From NCBI RefSeq assembly GCF_900114435.1, contig NZ_FOZK01000001.1, positions 1,178,001 to 1,242,000 on the forward strand: a DNA stretch of 64,000 nt. Direction: 5' to 3'. The DNA is from Halomicrobium zhouii. Its GTDB lineage: Archaea; Halobacteriota; Halobacteria; Halobacteriales; Haloarculaceae. The position numbers and the translations under genes are program-made. Numbering within the stretch: the stretch's first letter is position 1; each line of letters starts with the position of its first letter. Shown piece after piece: positions 27,256-36,255 of the stretch. Under the pieces are notes generated by a model. It saw nothing but the letters and a program-made list of their open reading frames with translations, ran no database searches and was not told where the DNA came from.

Positions 27256-27993
27256 ATGAGCACTCTGGCGGAGACGAGCGCCCTGATCACCGGGGCGAGT
27301 TCGGGTATCGGCCGCGCCACTGCACACGCACTCGCCAGCCGCGGCGCCGACGTCACCATCTCGGCGCGCCGCGAGGAACGGCTCCAGGAACTGGCCGAGA
27401 CGCTTCGCGAGGAGTACGGGGTCGACGTCCTCGTCCACACGGCCGACGTCACCGACGACGAGCAGGTCGCCGACCTGGTGGAAGCCGCGGCCGCGGAGTT
27501 CGGCCGCCTCGACACCGTCGTCGCCAACGCCGGCCTCGCCCGCGAGGGGTCTGTCGAGGAGATGGAGACCGACGCCTTCCGGCAGATGATGGACGTCAAC
27601 TGCGAGGGGCTGTTCTTCACCGCCCGCGAGTCGATTCCCCACCTCCGGGAGACCGACGGCATCCTCGTCGTCCTCGCCAGCATGGCCGGTCAGTACCCCC
27701 GCCCGGGCAACCCGGTGTACGCCGCCACCAAGTGGTGGGCCCGCGGGTTCGCAAAGTCCCTGGCCGGCAGTGTGGGCTCCGACGGCGTCGGCGTCACGGT
27801 CGTCAACCCGACCGAGGTCCGTACGGAGTTCGGCTCCGAGGACGACCAGGCCTCGGAGGACGTCCTCTCGCCCGACGAGGCCGCCGAACCCGAGGACGTC
27901 GCCGAGGCCATCGCCTTCGCCGCCGAACAGGAGCCCCCGAACGTCGTCCAGGAACTCGACTTCTACCGCCGGGACAAGTTCGAGGGCTGGTGA
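27256..27993 (+). CDS. Short-chain dehydrogenase/reductase
   Basis: The 245-residue Rossmann enzyme has the cofactor motif TGASSGIG (residues 12-19), NAG in VVANAGLA, the active Ser in LASMAG and the catalytic YAATK. An Arg-Arg after the second strand (SARREERL) suggests NADP preference. It belongs to the classical SDR group with a preserved catalytic set; the substrate cannot be told. The ATG at 27256 is supported by the ATTAAG box at -25 to -30. It lies in a row with the nucleoside hydrolase, 80 bases ahead. Confidence 0.9.
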   Translation: MSTLAETSALITGASSGIGRATAHALASRGADVTISARREERLQELAETLREEYGVDVLVHTADVTDDEQVADLVEAAAAEFGRLDTVVANAGLAREGSVEEMETDAFRQMMDVNCEGLFFTARESIPHLRETDGILVVLASMAGQYPRPGNPVYAATKWWARGFAKSLAGSVGSDGVGVTVVNPTEVRTEFGSEDDQASEDVLSPDEAAEPEDVAEAIAFAAEQEPPNVVQELDFYRRDKFEGW

Positions 27994-28073
27994 GTCGGCG
28001 GCGCTGGCTCCCCCATCCGGAGTCCGCCGGACGCCACTGTTAACCGTCGGAGACTGGTACTTTCAGGGAATCG

Positions 28074-29015
28074 ATGACGCGAAACGTCCTGTTCGACACC
28101 GACCCCGGGTGTGACGACGCGGTGATGCTCGCCATGGCGCTGGGCCACGACGCCGTCGACGTGGTGGGTCTCTCGACGGTCTGTGGCAACTCCACCGTCA
28201 CCAACACGACCCGGAACGCCCTCGCGATCCTCGACCACGGCGGCTTCGACGTCCCGGTCGCGCGCGGCTGCGAGCGTCCGCTCGTCGACGACCTCACCAC
28301 GGCCGAGTGGATCCACGGCGAGGGCGGCCTCCGCGGCGACCTCCCGGACCCGACCTCCGAGCCCGTCGACCAGCACGGCGCCGACTTCATCGTCGAACAG
28401 GCCCGCGAACACGGCGACGACCTGACTATCGCCGCCGTCGGCCCCCTCACCAACCTCGCGATAGCACTGGCGAAGGAGCCGGCCCTCCCCGAGATGGTCG
28501 ACGACATCTACCTGATGGGTGGCGCGGCCTTCCAGAGCGGCAACGTCACCCCGGCCGCCGAGGCCAACTTCCACAACGACCCGGCCGCGGCCAGCCGCGT
28601 TATCCAGGACGCCGAGGCGAAGATGGTCGGCCTCGACGTCACCAACGGCGCCTCGCCAGCGCCCGAGACGATCGATTCGTACGGAGAGCGGGGCGGCGGC
28701 TTCGGCGTCGTCGCCGACTGGATCGGCTACCCCGAGGCGGCCCAGGGCGTCGGGCAGGACCGACTGGCGGTCCACGACGCCGCCGTCGCGGCCGATCTCG
28801 TCGACCCCGGCGTCCTCTCCTTCGAGGAGTACTTCTGCGAGGTCGACACCACCGGCGGTCCCTCCCACGGCGCCGTCGTCTGCGACCAGTACGGGGTCCG
28901 CGACGCCGAGCCGAACGCGTCAGTCGCGGTCGATATGGACCTCGAGCGCTTCCGCTCGGTGTTCCGGGCCGGTGTCGAGGGGTACGCGGCCGCGGTGGAC
29001 GGCGCGGACGGGTGA
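28074..29015 (+). CDS. Nucleoside hydrolase, IunH/rihA family
   Basis: The 313-residue protein opens with NVLFDTDPGCDDAVML, the calcium-binding DTDPGxDDA signature at the N-terminus. The family segments TIAAVGPLTNLAIAL, DIYLMGGAA, and EANFHNDPAAA follow. The enzyme cleaves the ribose-base bond of nucleosides for salvage, in the cytosol. The active-site His that family members keep near residue 240 appears to be in the LAVHDAAVAADLVDP segment. The length is normal. Confidence 0.92.
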   Translation: MTRNVLFDTDPGCDDAVMLAMALGHDAVDVVGLSTVCGNSTVTNTTRNALAILDHGGFDVPVARGCERPLVDDLTTAEWIHGEGGLRGDLPDPTSEPVDQHGADFIVEQAREHGDDLTIAAVGPLTNLAIALAKEPALPEMVDDIYLMGGAAFQSGNVTPAAEANFHNDPAAASRVIQDAEAKMVGLDVTNGASPAPETIDSYGERGGGFGVVADWIGYPEAAQGVGQDRLAVHDAAVAADLVDPGVLSFEEYFCEVDTTGGPSHGAVVCDQYGVRDAEPNASVAVDMDLERFRSVFRAGVEGYAAAVDGADG

Positions 29016-29276
29016 GGACGGCCGGAATCGGCGATAGGACGGGATTCTCGCTGTCGCCGTGTCCCGGTCCCGGTCACGCCCGACCTGCCCATTTCGGTGT
29101 CCCGCAGCGGTCATCCCCTCTCGGAGCGGTATTCGAGCGGCGACAGTGCCCCCGTTCGTCGCACGGTGGTGACGGACTGGCCCGAGGGACGGGACGAGGT
29201 CGTCGTCCCCGCGGGAAACGAGGGGCAGTCGTTCCGTCCGGCGCTGGCATCCAGTATGCTCACAACTGGGGCACCC

Positions 29277-29284
29277 GTTTATGC
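29277..29284 (+). promoter_or_regulatory. TATA box of the AI-2E family gene
   Basis: GTTTATGC lies 25-32 bases before the ATG at 29309. It fits a leaderless start and rules out the much longer upstream frame. Confidence 0.55.
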
Positions 29285-29308
29285 CCATTCGAGTTGGATA
29301 TCCAACAC

Positions 29309-30505
29309 ATGTCCGTCGACCGACCGTCGTCGAACCCCGTTCGGGTCTTGCTCGCGCGGAAACACCTCGCCTGGTGGATTCTCGGCGTCGTCTTCCTCGG
29401 CGTCGTCGCCTACGTCGGGTACGCGTACCTCCCGTGGATCGTGTTCGGCCTGTTCGCCTACTACGTCGCGCGGCCGGTTTCGCGCCGACTCGAACCTCGC
29501 GTCGGTTCGACGGGCCTGGCCGCCCTCGCGACGATACTCCTCATCGTCGTCCCCTTCGTCGTCTTCTTCACCGCGTTCCTGCTCGTCGCGCTCGGCCAGT
29601 TCGTGGACGCGGTGTCCGGCGTGCCGGTGCAGGTGATACTCGACCAGCTTCCGTTCCGGATCCCCGCCCTCCCGGACACCCCCGAAGAGGTCTACGAAAC
29701 GGTCATCGTTCTGGTCCAGGAACCGTCGGTCCAATCGGCCGTCGGGGCCGTCACCGGCACCATCGGCCTCGTCGGTTCCGTCCTCTACAATCTGTTCCTC
29801 TCCATCCTGCTCGCCTTCTTCCTGCTCGTCAACGACCGACGCCTCGCAGACTGGTTCAGCACCGAAATCTTCGACGAGGAGAGCCTCGCGACCGGATACT
29901 TCTGTCGCGTCGACGCGGGACTGAAGTCCGTCTACTTCGGCTACACGATGACCATCTTTGCCATCGTGATCCTCTCGACGGTCATCTACACGGCGTTCAA
30001 CGCGTTCGCCCCCGGGACGCTCGCGATCCCGTCGCTGGTGCTGTTCGGCGTCGTCACCGGCGTCTTCACGCTCGTCCCACTGGTCGGCCGGTCCATCGTC
30101 TACCTCTTCATCGCGGTGGTCCTCGGGATTCAGGCCGTCTCGACCGACCCGGCGCTGCTCTGGTACCCGATCGCGTTTCTCCTCGTCATGACGATCGCCT
30201 TCGACAACGTCGTGCGGACGTACATCCGACCGTACCTCTCGGGGCGGATGTTCGCGACCGCACTCGTCATGTTCGCCTACCTCCTCGGTCCCGCGCTGTT
30301 CGGCTGGTACGGCATCTTTCTCGGCCCCCTTCTGCTCGTGGCAATCGTCGCTTTCATGCAGTACATCCTCCCGATCCTGGCGCATCCGGAGCGAGAACGG
30401 GTGACCCTCGCGTCGGGACCGACCCTCGACGAGTACGTACAGCGGACGACGGGCGACCCGGGCGCGTCACCTGACTCGGACTCCGAAGACAGGTCGCCCG
30501 GATGA
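29309..30505 (+). CDS. AI-2E family transporter (membrane protein)
   Basis: The ATG at 29309 (MSVDRPSSNPVRVLL) replaces a frame that runs far into the preceding gene. The 398-residue protein has about eight hydrophobic segments: two near 25-95, then TIGLVGSVLYNLFLSILLAFFLLVND, and a C-terminal block of four or five. The spacing and the conserved DNVVRTYIRPYLSG and LGPLLLVAIVAF motifs fit the AI-2E/UPF0118 exporter-like family. Some members move autoinducer-2 and others are sodium-proton antiporters, so the substrate is open. The C-terminus is acidic. Confidence 0.88.
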   Translation: MSVDRPSSNPVRVLLARKHLAWWILGVVFLGVVAYVGYAYLPWIVFGLFAYYVARPVSRRLEPRVGSTGLAALATILLIVVPFVVFFTAFLLVALGQFVDAVSGVPVQVILDQLPFRIPALPDTPEEVYETVIVLVQEPSVQSAVGAVTGTIGLVGSVLYNLFLSILLAFFLLVNDRRLADWFSTEIFDEESLATGYFCRVDAGLKSVYFGYTMTIFAIVILSTVIYTAFNAFAPGTLAIPSLVLFGVVTGVFTLVPLVGRSIVYLFIAVVLGIQAVSTDPALLWYPIAFLLVMTIAFDNVVRTYIRPYLSGRMFATALVMFAYLLGPALFGWYGIFLGPLLLVAIVAFMQYILPILAHPERERVTLASGPTLDEYVQRTTGDPGASPDSDSEDRSPG

Positions 30506-30833
30506 CCGCCATCGAACCCGCCGTCCGTGCACTGGCTCCGTCGGCCGCTCGGAGGTTCGAGACCCGGGCCTGGGCGGCTCACGGACCGGTACACCGTCAC
30601 CTGGCGCACCCGGGAGCGGCACCCGTCACGACGGGAGTCGGCCGAAGAGTTGTTACTTCGGCGATAGTAAACGGCACTGCCGGTCGAGAGAGCACGTGGA
30701 ACGCTCCCCGGGCGACAGTCGGTGGCCGGCCCGAACGAACGCGCGACTTTCGAACGATGACACACGACAGAGCGATCGTCCGCGTCGCACAGCTGACCGG
30801 TGATGCTGGATCTAACTCCGGTGAGAACGAACC
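30506..30833. other. Intergenic region before the GAP-family gene
   Basis: A 111-codon frame (30502-30837) overlaps both neighbours but is Arg/Ala-rich and non-haloarchaeal in composition, so it is not accepted. ATCTAACT at 30809-30816 is a possible promoter box 18-25 bases before the GTG at 30834. Confidence 0.4.
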
Positions 30834-31466
30834 GTGAGCTTCGTCGAAGTGCTCCCCCTGGCCATCGTGATGATCGCGGGACCACAGATACTCTCGTCCA
30901 TCTTTCTCGCGACGAGTGAGCGATGGCGGACCAACTCGGCGGCCTACGTCTTCGGTGCGGCCCTCTCTATCAGTCTCGTCGTCTCCATCGCATACCTGCT
31001 GGGGAGCAGTCTCGGTGGCGGTGGCGGACTGTTGGGTGCGAGCGCACGGCAACTGCTCTACCTCGCCGTCCTGGTGCTCCTCTTCTACGCCGCAGTCGAC
31101 ACGTACCGAAAGCGGGAGGTGTCGGAGCCGCCGAAGTGGATGGGGAAGCTGACGAACGCGACACCCGGGTTCTCGTTCAGGCTGGGATTCCTCCTGCTGG
31201 GCGTCTTCCCGACCAACGTCGTCACCTCGATCAGCGTCGGAACGTTCCTCGCGGCGAACGCCGACCCGGTGACGGACGCGGCCGGATTCGTCTCGCTCAC
31301 GCTCTTCATGCTCGCGCTTCCTTCGCTCGGCGTGCTCGTCCTCGGCAGGCGGGCGGAGCTCGTCCTTCCGAAGATTCGTGACTGGATGAACGACAACACC
31401 TGGATCATCTCCGAGGCGGTCATCGCTCTCTTCGTCGTCCTGACGCTCCAGAACCTCCTCGGATGA
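30834..31466 (+). CDS. GAP/LysE-like family membrane protein
   Basis: The 210-residue protein (GTG start) has six hydrophobic segments with polar turns. Order: LPLAIVMIAGPQILSSIFLAT, AYVFGAALSISLVVSIAYLLG, LLYLAVLVLLFYAAVDTY, then GFLLLGVFPTNVVTSISVG, SLTLFMLALPSLGVLVLG and WIISEAVIALFVVLTLQNLLG. The arrangement and P-x-N in the fourth helix fit the GAP (LysE-superfamily) proteins, small-molecule or lipid exporters. A TATA-like ATCTAACT lies upstream. The substrate is unknown. Confidence 0.8.
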   Translation: MSFVEVLPLAIVMIAGPQILSSIFLATSERWRTNSAAYVFGAALSISLVVSIAYLLGSSLGGGGGLLGASARQLLYLAVLVLLFYAAVDTYRKREVSEPPKWMGKLTNATPGFSFRLGFLLLGVFPTNVVTSISVGTFLAANADPVTDAAGFVSLTLFMLALPSLGVLVLGRRAELVLPKIRDWMNDNTWIISEAVIALFVVLTLQNLLG

Positions 31467-31540
31467 ACTCTCACGTGAGAGAGGGGCCGGTTTCACGTCC
31501 GTCGCCACACGAGCCCGGTCGAACGGTATCGTGCACGGGG

Positions 31541-31835
31541 GGCTCCGGAACCACCGGAAGACTCGCTTCGCTCGGTTTTCGAGCCTTGGCTCGCTTCGCT
31601 CGCCAAGACCTACGGGTTCGTCGCGTCTCCCCGGGCATTTCCGCAGCAGTCGCTCACTGGCGTTCGTGAATCGTTCGGCTAGGGGGACGCCTGGGCAGGG
31701 CCTACCGGGCTCCGAACCACCGAAAACCTCGCTCCGCTCGTTTTTCGAGCCTTGGCTCGCTTCGCTCGCCAAGACCTACGGGTTCGTCGCGTCTCCCCGG
31801 GCATTTTCCGTGGCAGTCGCTCACTGGCGTTCGCG
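31541..31835. repeat. Two tandem ~166-base units beside tRNA-Met
   Basis: Copy A is at 31541-31668 and copy B at 31707-31835, nearly identical over about 128 bases. Each carries GGCTCCG(G)AACCACCG, which on the minus strand equals the tRNA T-loop region GGTTCGGAGCC, then CTCGCTTCGCTCG-type repeats and CTCCCCGGGCATTT. Copy B holds an exact 17-base inverted partner (31793-31809) of the tRNA 3' end (31841-31857), so the tRNA 3' flank can form a long hairpin with a 31-base loop. Confidence 0.75.
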
Positions 31836-31847
31836 ACTTTGGAAAAT

Positions 31848-31991
31848 GCCCGGGGAGGGCTCCGAACCCTCGATCTCCGCATGCCCCAGGTCACAGGCTC
31901 GACGAAAGCCCACCGAGACATGCCGGAATGGTGCCGCGCGAGTCTGACGACCCTATGAGTGCGGCGCTATGTCCAGCTAAGCCACCCGGGC
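31848..31991 (-). tRNA. Elongator tRNA-Met (CAU) with intron
   Basis: The 144-base gene folds as 7-bp acceptor GCCCGGG/CCCGGGC, D arm, anticodon stem CCGCA/UGCGG with loop C-U-CAU-A-A, and T arm GAGGG-UUCGGAG-CCCUC. Exon 1 is 31991-31954, a 71-base intron is 31953-31883, and exon 2 is 31882-31848, the cut falling between positions 37 and 38, as known for haloarchaeal elongator tRNA-Met. No CCA is encoded. A GTTAAAG box lies about 36-43 bases upstream. The intron base count is approximate because splice-site placement can shift by a base or two. Confidence 0.93.
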
Positions 31992-32189
31992 GCGGGTGCA
32001 ATCAGTGGTTGGCCGGAGGTCGCCTTTAACGTTCTCATTGAGGGGCGCTCCGTCAGTCGGTCTCGTGGCCCGCCTCCAGGTCGAGCCGCGAACCCGATGG
32101 AACCGGAAATCGCCGGCGTTCGAGGGGTCGGTCGGTCGCCTCGTTCGACCGTCGAGACCGGGCTTCGGTCGTGGTGTTTCACCCGCGGA

Positions 32190-32195
32190 TTTAAG
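32190..32195 (+). promoter_or_regulatory. TATA-like box of the 32.2-kb gene
   Basis: TTTAAG lies 19-24 bases before the ATG at 32214 (25-30 before the second ATG at 32220), so either start is compatible with a leaderless message. Confidence 0.45.
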
Positions 32196-32213
32196 ACACC
32201 GGACGAGTACCTC

Positions 32214-33266
32214 ATGAGCATGGACGTACCAGACCTCGTCCGGCAGTCGCTCGGGGACGAGGAGATTCAGGCTGGGGTGTCGCTCGGTGACGATGACGCG
32301 ATCTGTTTCACCCCGACGCGATCGCTCGTCTACCGGAGTGAGGGGCTCCTGAGTGACGAAGGCGTCTCGGAGTACGCACACGACTTCGAACGGCTCGCTG
32401 TCTCCGAAGGCCGGCGCAAGACCAAGTACACGATGACCTACGTCGACCGGGAGGAGAAGTTCACCGTCCCGGGCAACCGGACCGACCCGGTGCTCGAACG
32501 ACTCGTCGAGAGCAACCTCCGAATCGAGGGCGTGCTCGACGACGACGAGTCCGTGACGGGCGTCTTCCGCTTCAGCGAACTCACGCTCGTCGTCGCCCAG
32601 CAGCGCGTCCTCAAGCACGTCGGCAGCTACACCTGGGACGGCGACTTCGAGGTGTACGACTACGACGACGTGACGGGCCTGCACTTCGAGGACGGCAGCG
32701 TCGCGACGGCCGTCGTCATCGAGGCCGGCGGGCGCCCCGAACGCATCAAGGCCCCCAACGAGCAGGCCGGCGTCGTCCGCCGGACCCTCCAGGAGGCGCT
32801 GTTCGACTACCACGAGGTCGACTCGCTCGATGCGCTCAACCGGAAGATCGCCGTCGAGACCGAGGATCCCAACGCCGACGAGAGCGACGACCACTCCAGC
32901 GGCCTCGGTCTCGATTCGGGCATCGACCCGCTCGTCAGCGACTCGGACGACGACGAGGCGGCCGAGTCCGAGCCAGAACCGGCGGCCGGGCAGTCCGGCG
33001 GCGGGACCGCATCGACGTCGGCGCGGGAGCGCGACTCCTCGGCCGGCCAGTCCACCCAGACCGCCGCCTCGACCGTCGACCTGGAGTCGGCCGCCGACGC
33101 CGCGAGCACCGCCGCGGAGTCCACGGCCGCCAGCAGCGACGACCTCGACGCCGTCACCGACCAGCTCGAAGAGCTGACGGCTGCGGTCGAACAGCAGAAC
33201 GAACTCCTCGAGCAGCAACAGCGCACCGTCAAGCAGCTCATCGAGGAACTCCGCCGCGGTCGGTGA
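32214..33266 (+). CDS. Conserved haloarchaeal protein with coiled-coil tail (DUF7115-like)
   Basis: The ATG at 32214 (MSMDVPDLVRQSLGDEE) trims a longer upstream frame that crosses the tRNA. The 350-residue protein has an N-terminal half with two similar beta-rich blocks (VSLGDDDAICFTPTRSLVYRSEGLL and VFRFSELTLVVAQQRVLKHV), perhaps duplicated PH-like folds. A disordered acidic Ser/Ala linker (about 225-310) and a C-terminal coiled coil (LEELTAAVEQQNELLEQQQ) follow. I recognise it only as a haloarchaeal domain of unknown function; the coiled coil suggests oligomers. Confidence 0.7.
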   Translation: MSMDVPDLVRQSLGDEEIQAGVSLGDDDAICFTPTRSLVYRSEGLLSDEGVSEYAHDFERLAVSEGRRKTKYTMTYVDREEKFTVPGNRTDPVLERLVESNLRIEGVLDDDESVTGVFRFSELTLVVAQQRVLKHVGSYTWDGDFEVYDYDDVTGLHFEDGSVATAVVIEAGGRPERIKAPNEQAGVVRRTLQEALFDYHEVDSLDALNRKIAVETEDPNADESDDHSSGLGLDSGIDPLVSDSDDDEAAESEPEPAAGQSGGGTASTSARERDSSAGQSTQTAASTVDLESAADAASTAAESTAASSDDLDAVTDQLEELTAAVEQQNELLEQQQRTVKQLIEELRRGR

Positions 33267-33279
33267 CCGGGTCTCCCTC

Positions 33280-33642
33280 TCACTCCCGGCCGAGCACCTT
33301 TCTGATACACGTCGACCCGAACGGCCCCATCTCGTCGGCGTCGAACTGGACGAAGTGGCCCTCGGAGATGCCGGCGCCGCAGCGCTGACAGGAGAACTCG
33401 CCTTCTTTCACGACGACGTCGCTCTCGAAACTCACGTACGTCCCGTCCGCGACCGGTCGGACCGTCCCGCCCTCGCGCTCGACCACGCCACGACGGGCCG
33501 CCTCGTCGAGAATGTCACGCTGCAACTGCGGACTCGTCGTGACGATCTCGATGCGGTCCATCGCCTCCTTGACGGAGAGCTCGCCGTGCTCGAGGTGGGC
33601 GAGCAGTTCGAGGCCGAGTTCGATGCGGTCGTCGTCCGTCAC
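33280..33642 (-). CDS. Small haloarchaeal zinc-ribbon-type protein (DUF5830-like)
   Basis: In this 120-residue protein the first 60 residues are helical (ELGLELLAHLEHGELSVKEAMDRIEIV), a winged-helix-like pattern, followed by a beta segment. CQRCGAGISEG with a later CIRKVLG forms a Cys-based metal site, though only three Cys are visible. The gene converges with the DUF7115-like gene across 13 bases. Regulation of translation or transcription is possible but unproven. Confidence 0.7.
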   Translation of the reverse strand: MTDDDRIELGLELLAHLEHGELSVKEAMDRIEIVTTSPQLQRDILDEAARRGVVEREGGTVRPVADGTYVSFESDVVVKEGEFSCQRCGAGISEGHFVQFDADEMGPFGSTCIRKVLGRE

Positions 33643-33739
33643 GACCGGGAGCGACGCCGCCGCCGGAATTAAGCGTTTGGGACGGCTCGGACCCGGGAGA
33701 CCACAAGAGGTTTGACGATCCGTACGCCGTGTTCACTCG

Positions 33740-34411
33740 ATGAACTGGCTGTCGCGGCGCCAGGTTGCGGGGTCGGTCCTGCTCGTCGGCGTCGCGCTCG
33801 TGGCGACGATTCTCCTCTCGCCGGCGCGCCTGCTCGCCGAACTGGCCGGACTCTCGACGCGTCCCGTCCTCTTCGGCGGCGCGCTCGTCGTCCTCTACCT
33901 GGTCCGCCCGCTGTTCGCCTGGCCGATCAGCCCTATCTCCGCGCTCGTCGGCTACGTCCTCGGTGTCACGTACGGCGTCCCGGTCGCCCTCGTCGGCGCG
34001 ACCCTGACGTGCGTCCCGCCGTTCCTCTTCGCTCGCTACGTCGGCGTGGACGACCCGGAAGACTCCCCAGAGACGATCGTCGACCGGCTCGGTGCCGCCG
34101 GCCGTCGGGTGGTCGAGGTCACCGGTGCGACGCGGGGCGTGCTCGCAGCTCGTCTCTCGCCGATTCCCGCCGACCCTGTCTCCTACGGTGCGGGCGTCTC
34201 CGGCGTGTCCACGCGCGCGTTCGTCGCCGGAACGTTCGTCGGAGAAGTTCCGTGGGTCGTCCTGGAAGTCCTCGCGGGCGCGTCGATGCGTCAGCTCTCG
34301 ATGCAGGGGCTCGGGGCCGGCCTCCACGTGGTCGTCGGCTCCGCCGCGGTCGCGTTGCTCGTCCTGGCCGGGCCGACGTATCGGCACGTCTGGCGGGACC
34401 AGCCCTCCTAA
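33740..34411 (+). CDS. VTT/TVP38 family membrane protein
   Basis: The 223-residue protein has about five hydrophobic segments. The middle re-entrant stretch (PISPISALVGYVLGVTYGVPVALVGATL) and GVLAARLSPIPADPVSYGAGVSGVS match the SNARE-associated/VTT (DedA-like) group, linked to lipid scrambling or membrane homeostasis. Its stop codon overlaps that of the convergent kinase gene (34408-34411). Confidence 0.82.
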   Translation: MNWLSRRQVAGSVLLVGVALVATILLSPARLLAELAGLSTRPVLFGGALVVLYLVRPLFAWPISPISALVGYVLGVTYGVPVALVGATLTCVPPFLFARYVGVDDPEDSPETIVDRLGAAGRRVVEVTGATRGVLAARLSPIPADPVSYGAGVSGVSTRAFVAGTFVGEVPWVVLEVLAGASMRQLSMQGLGAGLHVVVGSAAVALLVLAGPTYRHVWRDQPS

Positions 34412-36186
34412 ACTGTTATCTCGAAGCGAGCACCCTCCTCGCGCTCGCTCTCTGCGACCGTGACGGTCCAGCCGTGAGCCGCGGCGATGCGCTCGACGAG
34501 TGGCAGACCGAGTCCTGTGCCGTCCGTGCTGGTCGTGTACCCCTCGTCGAACACGTCCGGGCGGCGGTCGGGGTCGATACCGGCCCCGTCGTCGGCGACG
34601 AAGAATCCGCCGTCGGTGTCGCCGACCCGGACCGAGACACCCCCATCGTCGTCCGCGCCGTGTTGGACCGCGTTCTGGAAGAGTTCCGCGAGGAGTTCGC
34701 GGAAGCGGTCGGGATTCGCCTCGACGGTCCGGGCCGTCTCCACCGTCAGTGACGACCCGTCTGCCTCGAGCTTGTCCCACGCCTCGGCCGCGACGTCGGC
34801 CACCTCGACTGGCTCGACGTCGCCGATATCGTGACCCTGGCGCGTCAGCCGGACCACGTCGTCGATGAGCCGTTCCATCCGGTCGGCGGCGTCGCTGGCG
34901 GCCGCCAGGTTCTCGACGGAGCCGCTCTCCAGTGCGAGCTGGACGCGCCCCTGGACGACGTTGAGCGGGTTGCGGAGGTCGTGACTCACGAGGCTGGCGA
35001 AGGCTTCGAGTTCGCGCTGCTGGGTCTTCCGCTCCGAGACGTCCCGACCGACGCCGCTGACGCCGACGACCTCGCCGTCGGCGTCGGTCAGCGCCGTCCC
35101 GCGAAATTCGAACGGGATCGCCTCGCCGTCGATCGGTTCGACGGTCCCCTCGAACTGCACTCGCTCGCCGTCGAAGGCCCGACCGAACGCCTGGCGCGCC
35201 TTCGGCCTGTCCGCCTCGGCGAAGAACTCGATGGCGTCGCTGGCAGCGATCTGTTCGTCGGTGTAGCCCGTCACCTCGTTGACCCTGTCGTTCCAGCGCC
35301 GGAGGCTGCCGTCCGTCCCGACGACGAAGAAGACGTCCGACAGGGAGTTGAGGACGTCTTCCGTGAACTCTCGTTCGTCCTCGAGTTCGCGCTCGCGCTC
35401 TTTCCTGGCCGTGATGTCGGTGACGAACCCCTCGATAGCGCCCGACTCCTCGGCCGACTCGACGGTACGACCCCGCTCCCACACCCAGCGTTCCTCGCCG
35501 TCGGCGGTCTCGATGCGGTAGGTCACCTCGAACGGTTCGTCAGCGCGGACGGCGGTCTGGACCCGCTCCCACACCGCTTCGCGGTCGGCCTCGCGTATGA
35601 CGTCGTCGTTCCAGCTGACGTCGCCAGACTCGATGGCGTCGGCCGAGTATCCGGTGAGCGCCGCCGCCCCGTCGCTCACGAACGTCATCGGCCACCCGCG
35701 CTCGTTCCGGCACCGGTAGACCATCCCCGGCAGGTTCGAGATGAGCGTCGAGAGCCGTCGCTCGGACTCCTCGAGCGCGCGCTTGGCCCGGTCGGACGAG
35801 ACGGCCTGTTCGATGCGGTTCGCCAGCACCGCGTACTGGTCGGTCCCCGTCTCCTTCTGGAGGTACTCCGTGACGCCCGCGGAGATGGCGTCGCTGGCTA
35901 TCTCTTCGCTCCCCTTCCCCGTGAAGAGGACGAACGGCAACTCCGGATAGGCCTCGCGCACCGCTCTGAGGAACGCGAGGCCGTCCTTCCCGGGCATGTC
36001 GTGGTCGCTGACGACGCAGTCGACGTCCTCGGTCTGGAGGCGTGCCAGGCCGTCGTCGACGTTCGTTTCGGTGACGACCGTGATCTCCTCGTTCTGGCGT
36101 CGTAACTGCATTCCTACCATCTCGGCGAAGTCGGCGTCGTCGTCCACGTGGAGGACGCGAATCTCGCCTCCATCCGCATCGTTCAT
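34408..36186 (-). CDS. Hybrid sensor: receiver, two PAS, histidine kinase
   Basis: The soluble 592-residue protein has: receiver (about 8-125; DDDAD, SDHDMPG, FTGKGSEE), PAS 1 (about 140-260), PAS 2 (about 270-390), then the HisKA His in FASLVSHDLRNPL (about 402) and HATPase (ELFQNAVQHG, ADDGAGIDPD, GTGLGLP). No membrane helix is present, so it senses cytoplasmic or redox signals. The receiver lies N-terminal, the usual haloarchaeal layout. No response regulator is adjacent. The ATG is the only start; transcription diverges from the zinc-finger side. Confidence 0.93.
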   Translation of the reverse strand: MNDADGGEIRVLHVDDDADFAEMVGMQLRRQNEEITVVTETNVDDGLARLQTEDVDCVVSDHDMPGKDGLAFLRAVREAYPELPFVLFTGKGSEEIASDAISAGVTEYLQKETGTDQYAVLANRIEQAVSSDRAKRALEESERRLSTLISNLPGMVYRCRNERGWPMTFVSDGAAALTGYSADAIESGDVSWNDDVIREADREAVWERVQTAVRADEPFEVTYRIETADGEERWVWERGRTVESAEESGAIEGFVTDITARKERERELEDEREFTEDVLNSLSDVFFVVGTDGSLRRWNDRVNEVTGYTDEQIAASDAIEFFAEADRPKARQAFGRAFDGERVQFEGTVEPIDGEAIPFEFRGTALTDADGEVVGVSGVGRDVSERKTQQRELEAFASLVSHDLRNPLNVVQGRVQLALESGSVENLAAASDAADRMERLIDDVVRLTRQGHDIGDVEPVEVADVAAEAWDKLEADGSSLTVETARTVEANPDRFRELLAELFQNAVQHGADDDGGVSVRVGDTDGGFFVADDGAGIDPDRRPDVFDEGYTTSTDGTGLGLPLVERIAAAHGWTVTVAESEREEGARFEITV

Positions 36187-36255
36187 TGTACTAGCGTCGC
36201 CGCTCGACTACTATAAACTCGGGTCGTGAGTTCCCAGATTTGATAGCTGGGCCGG

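Noticed and set aside
25569-27683. 704-codon minus-strand frame
   Set aside because: Antisense shadow of the CRTAC1-type and SDR genes; no domain pattern.
30502-30837. 111-codon plus frame overlapping the AI-2E and GAP genes
   Set aside because: Arg/Ala-rich with no domain, unlike haloarchaeal proteins; overlaps both real neighbours.
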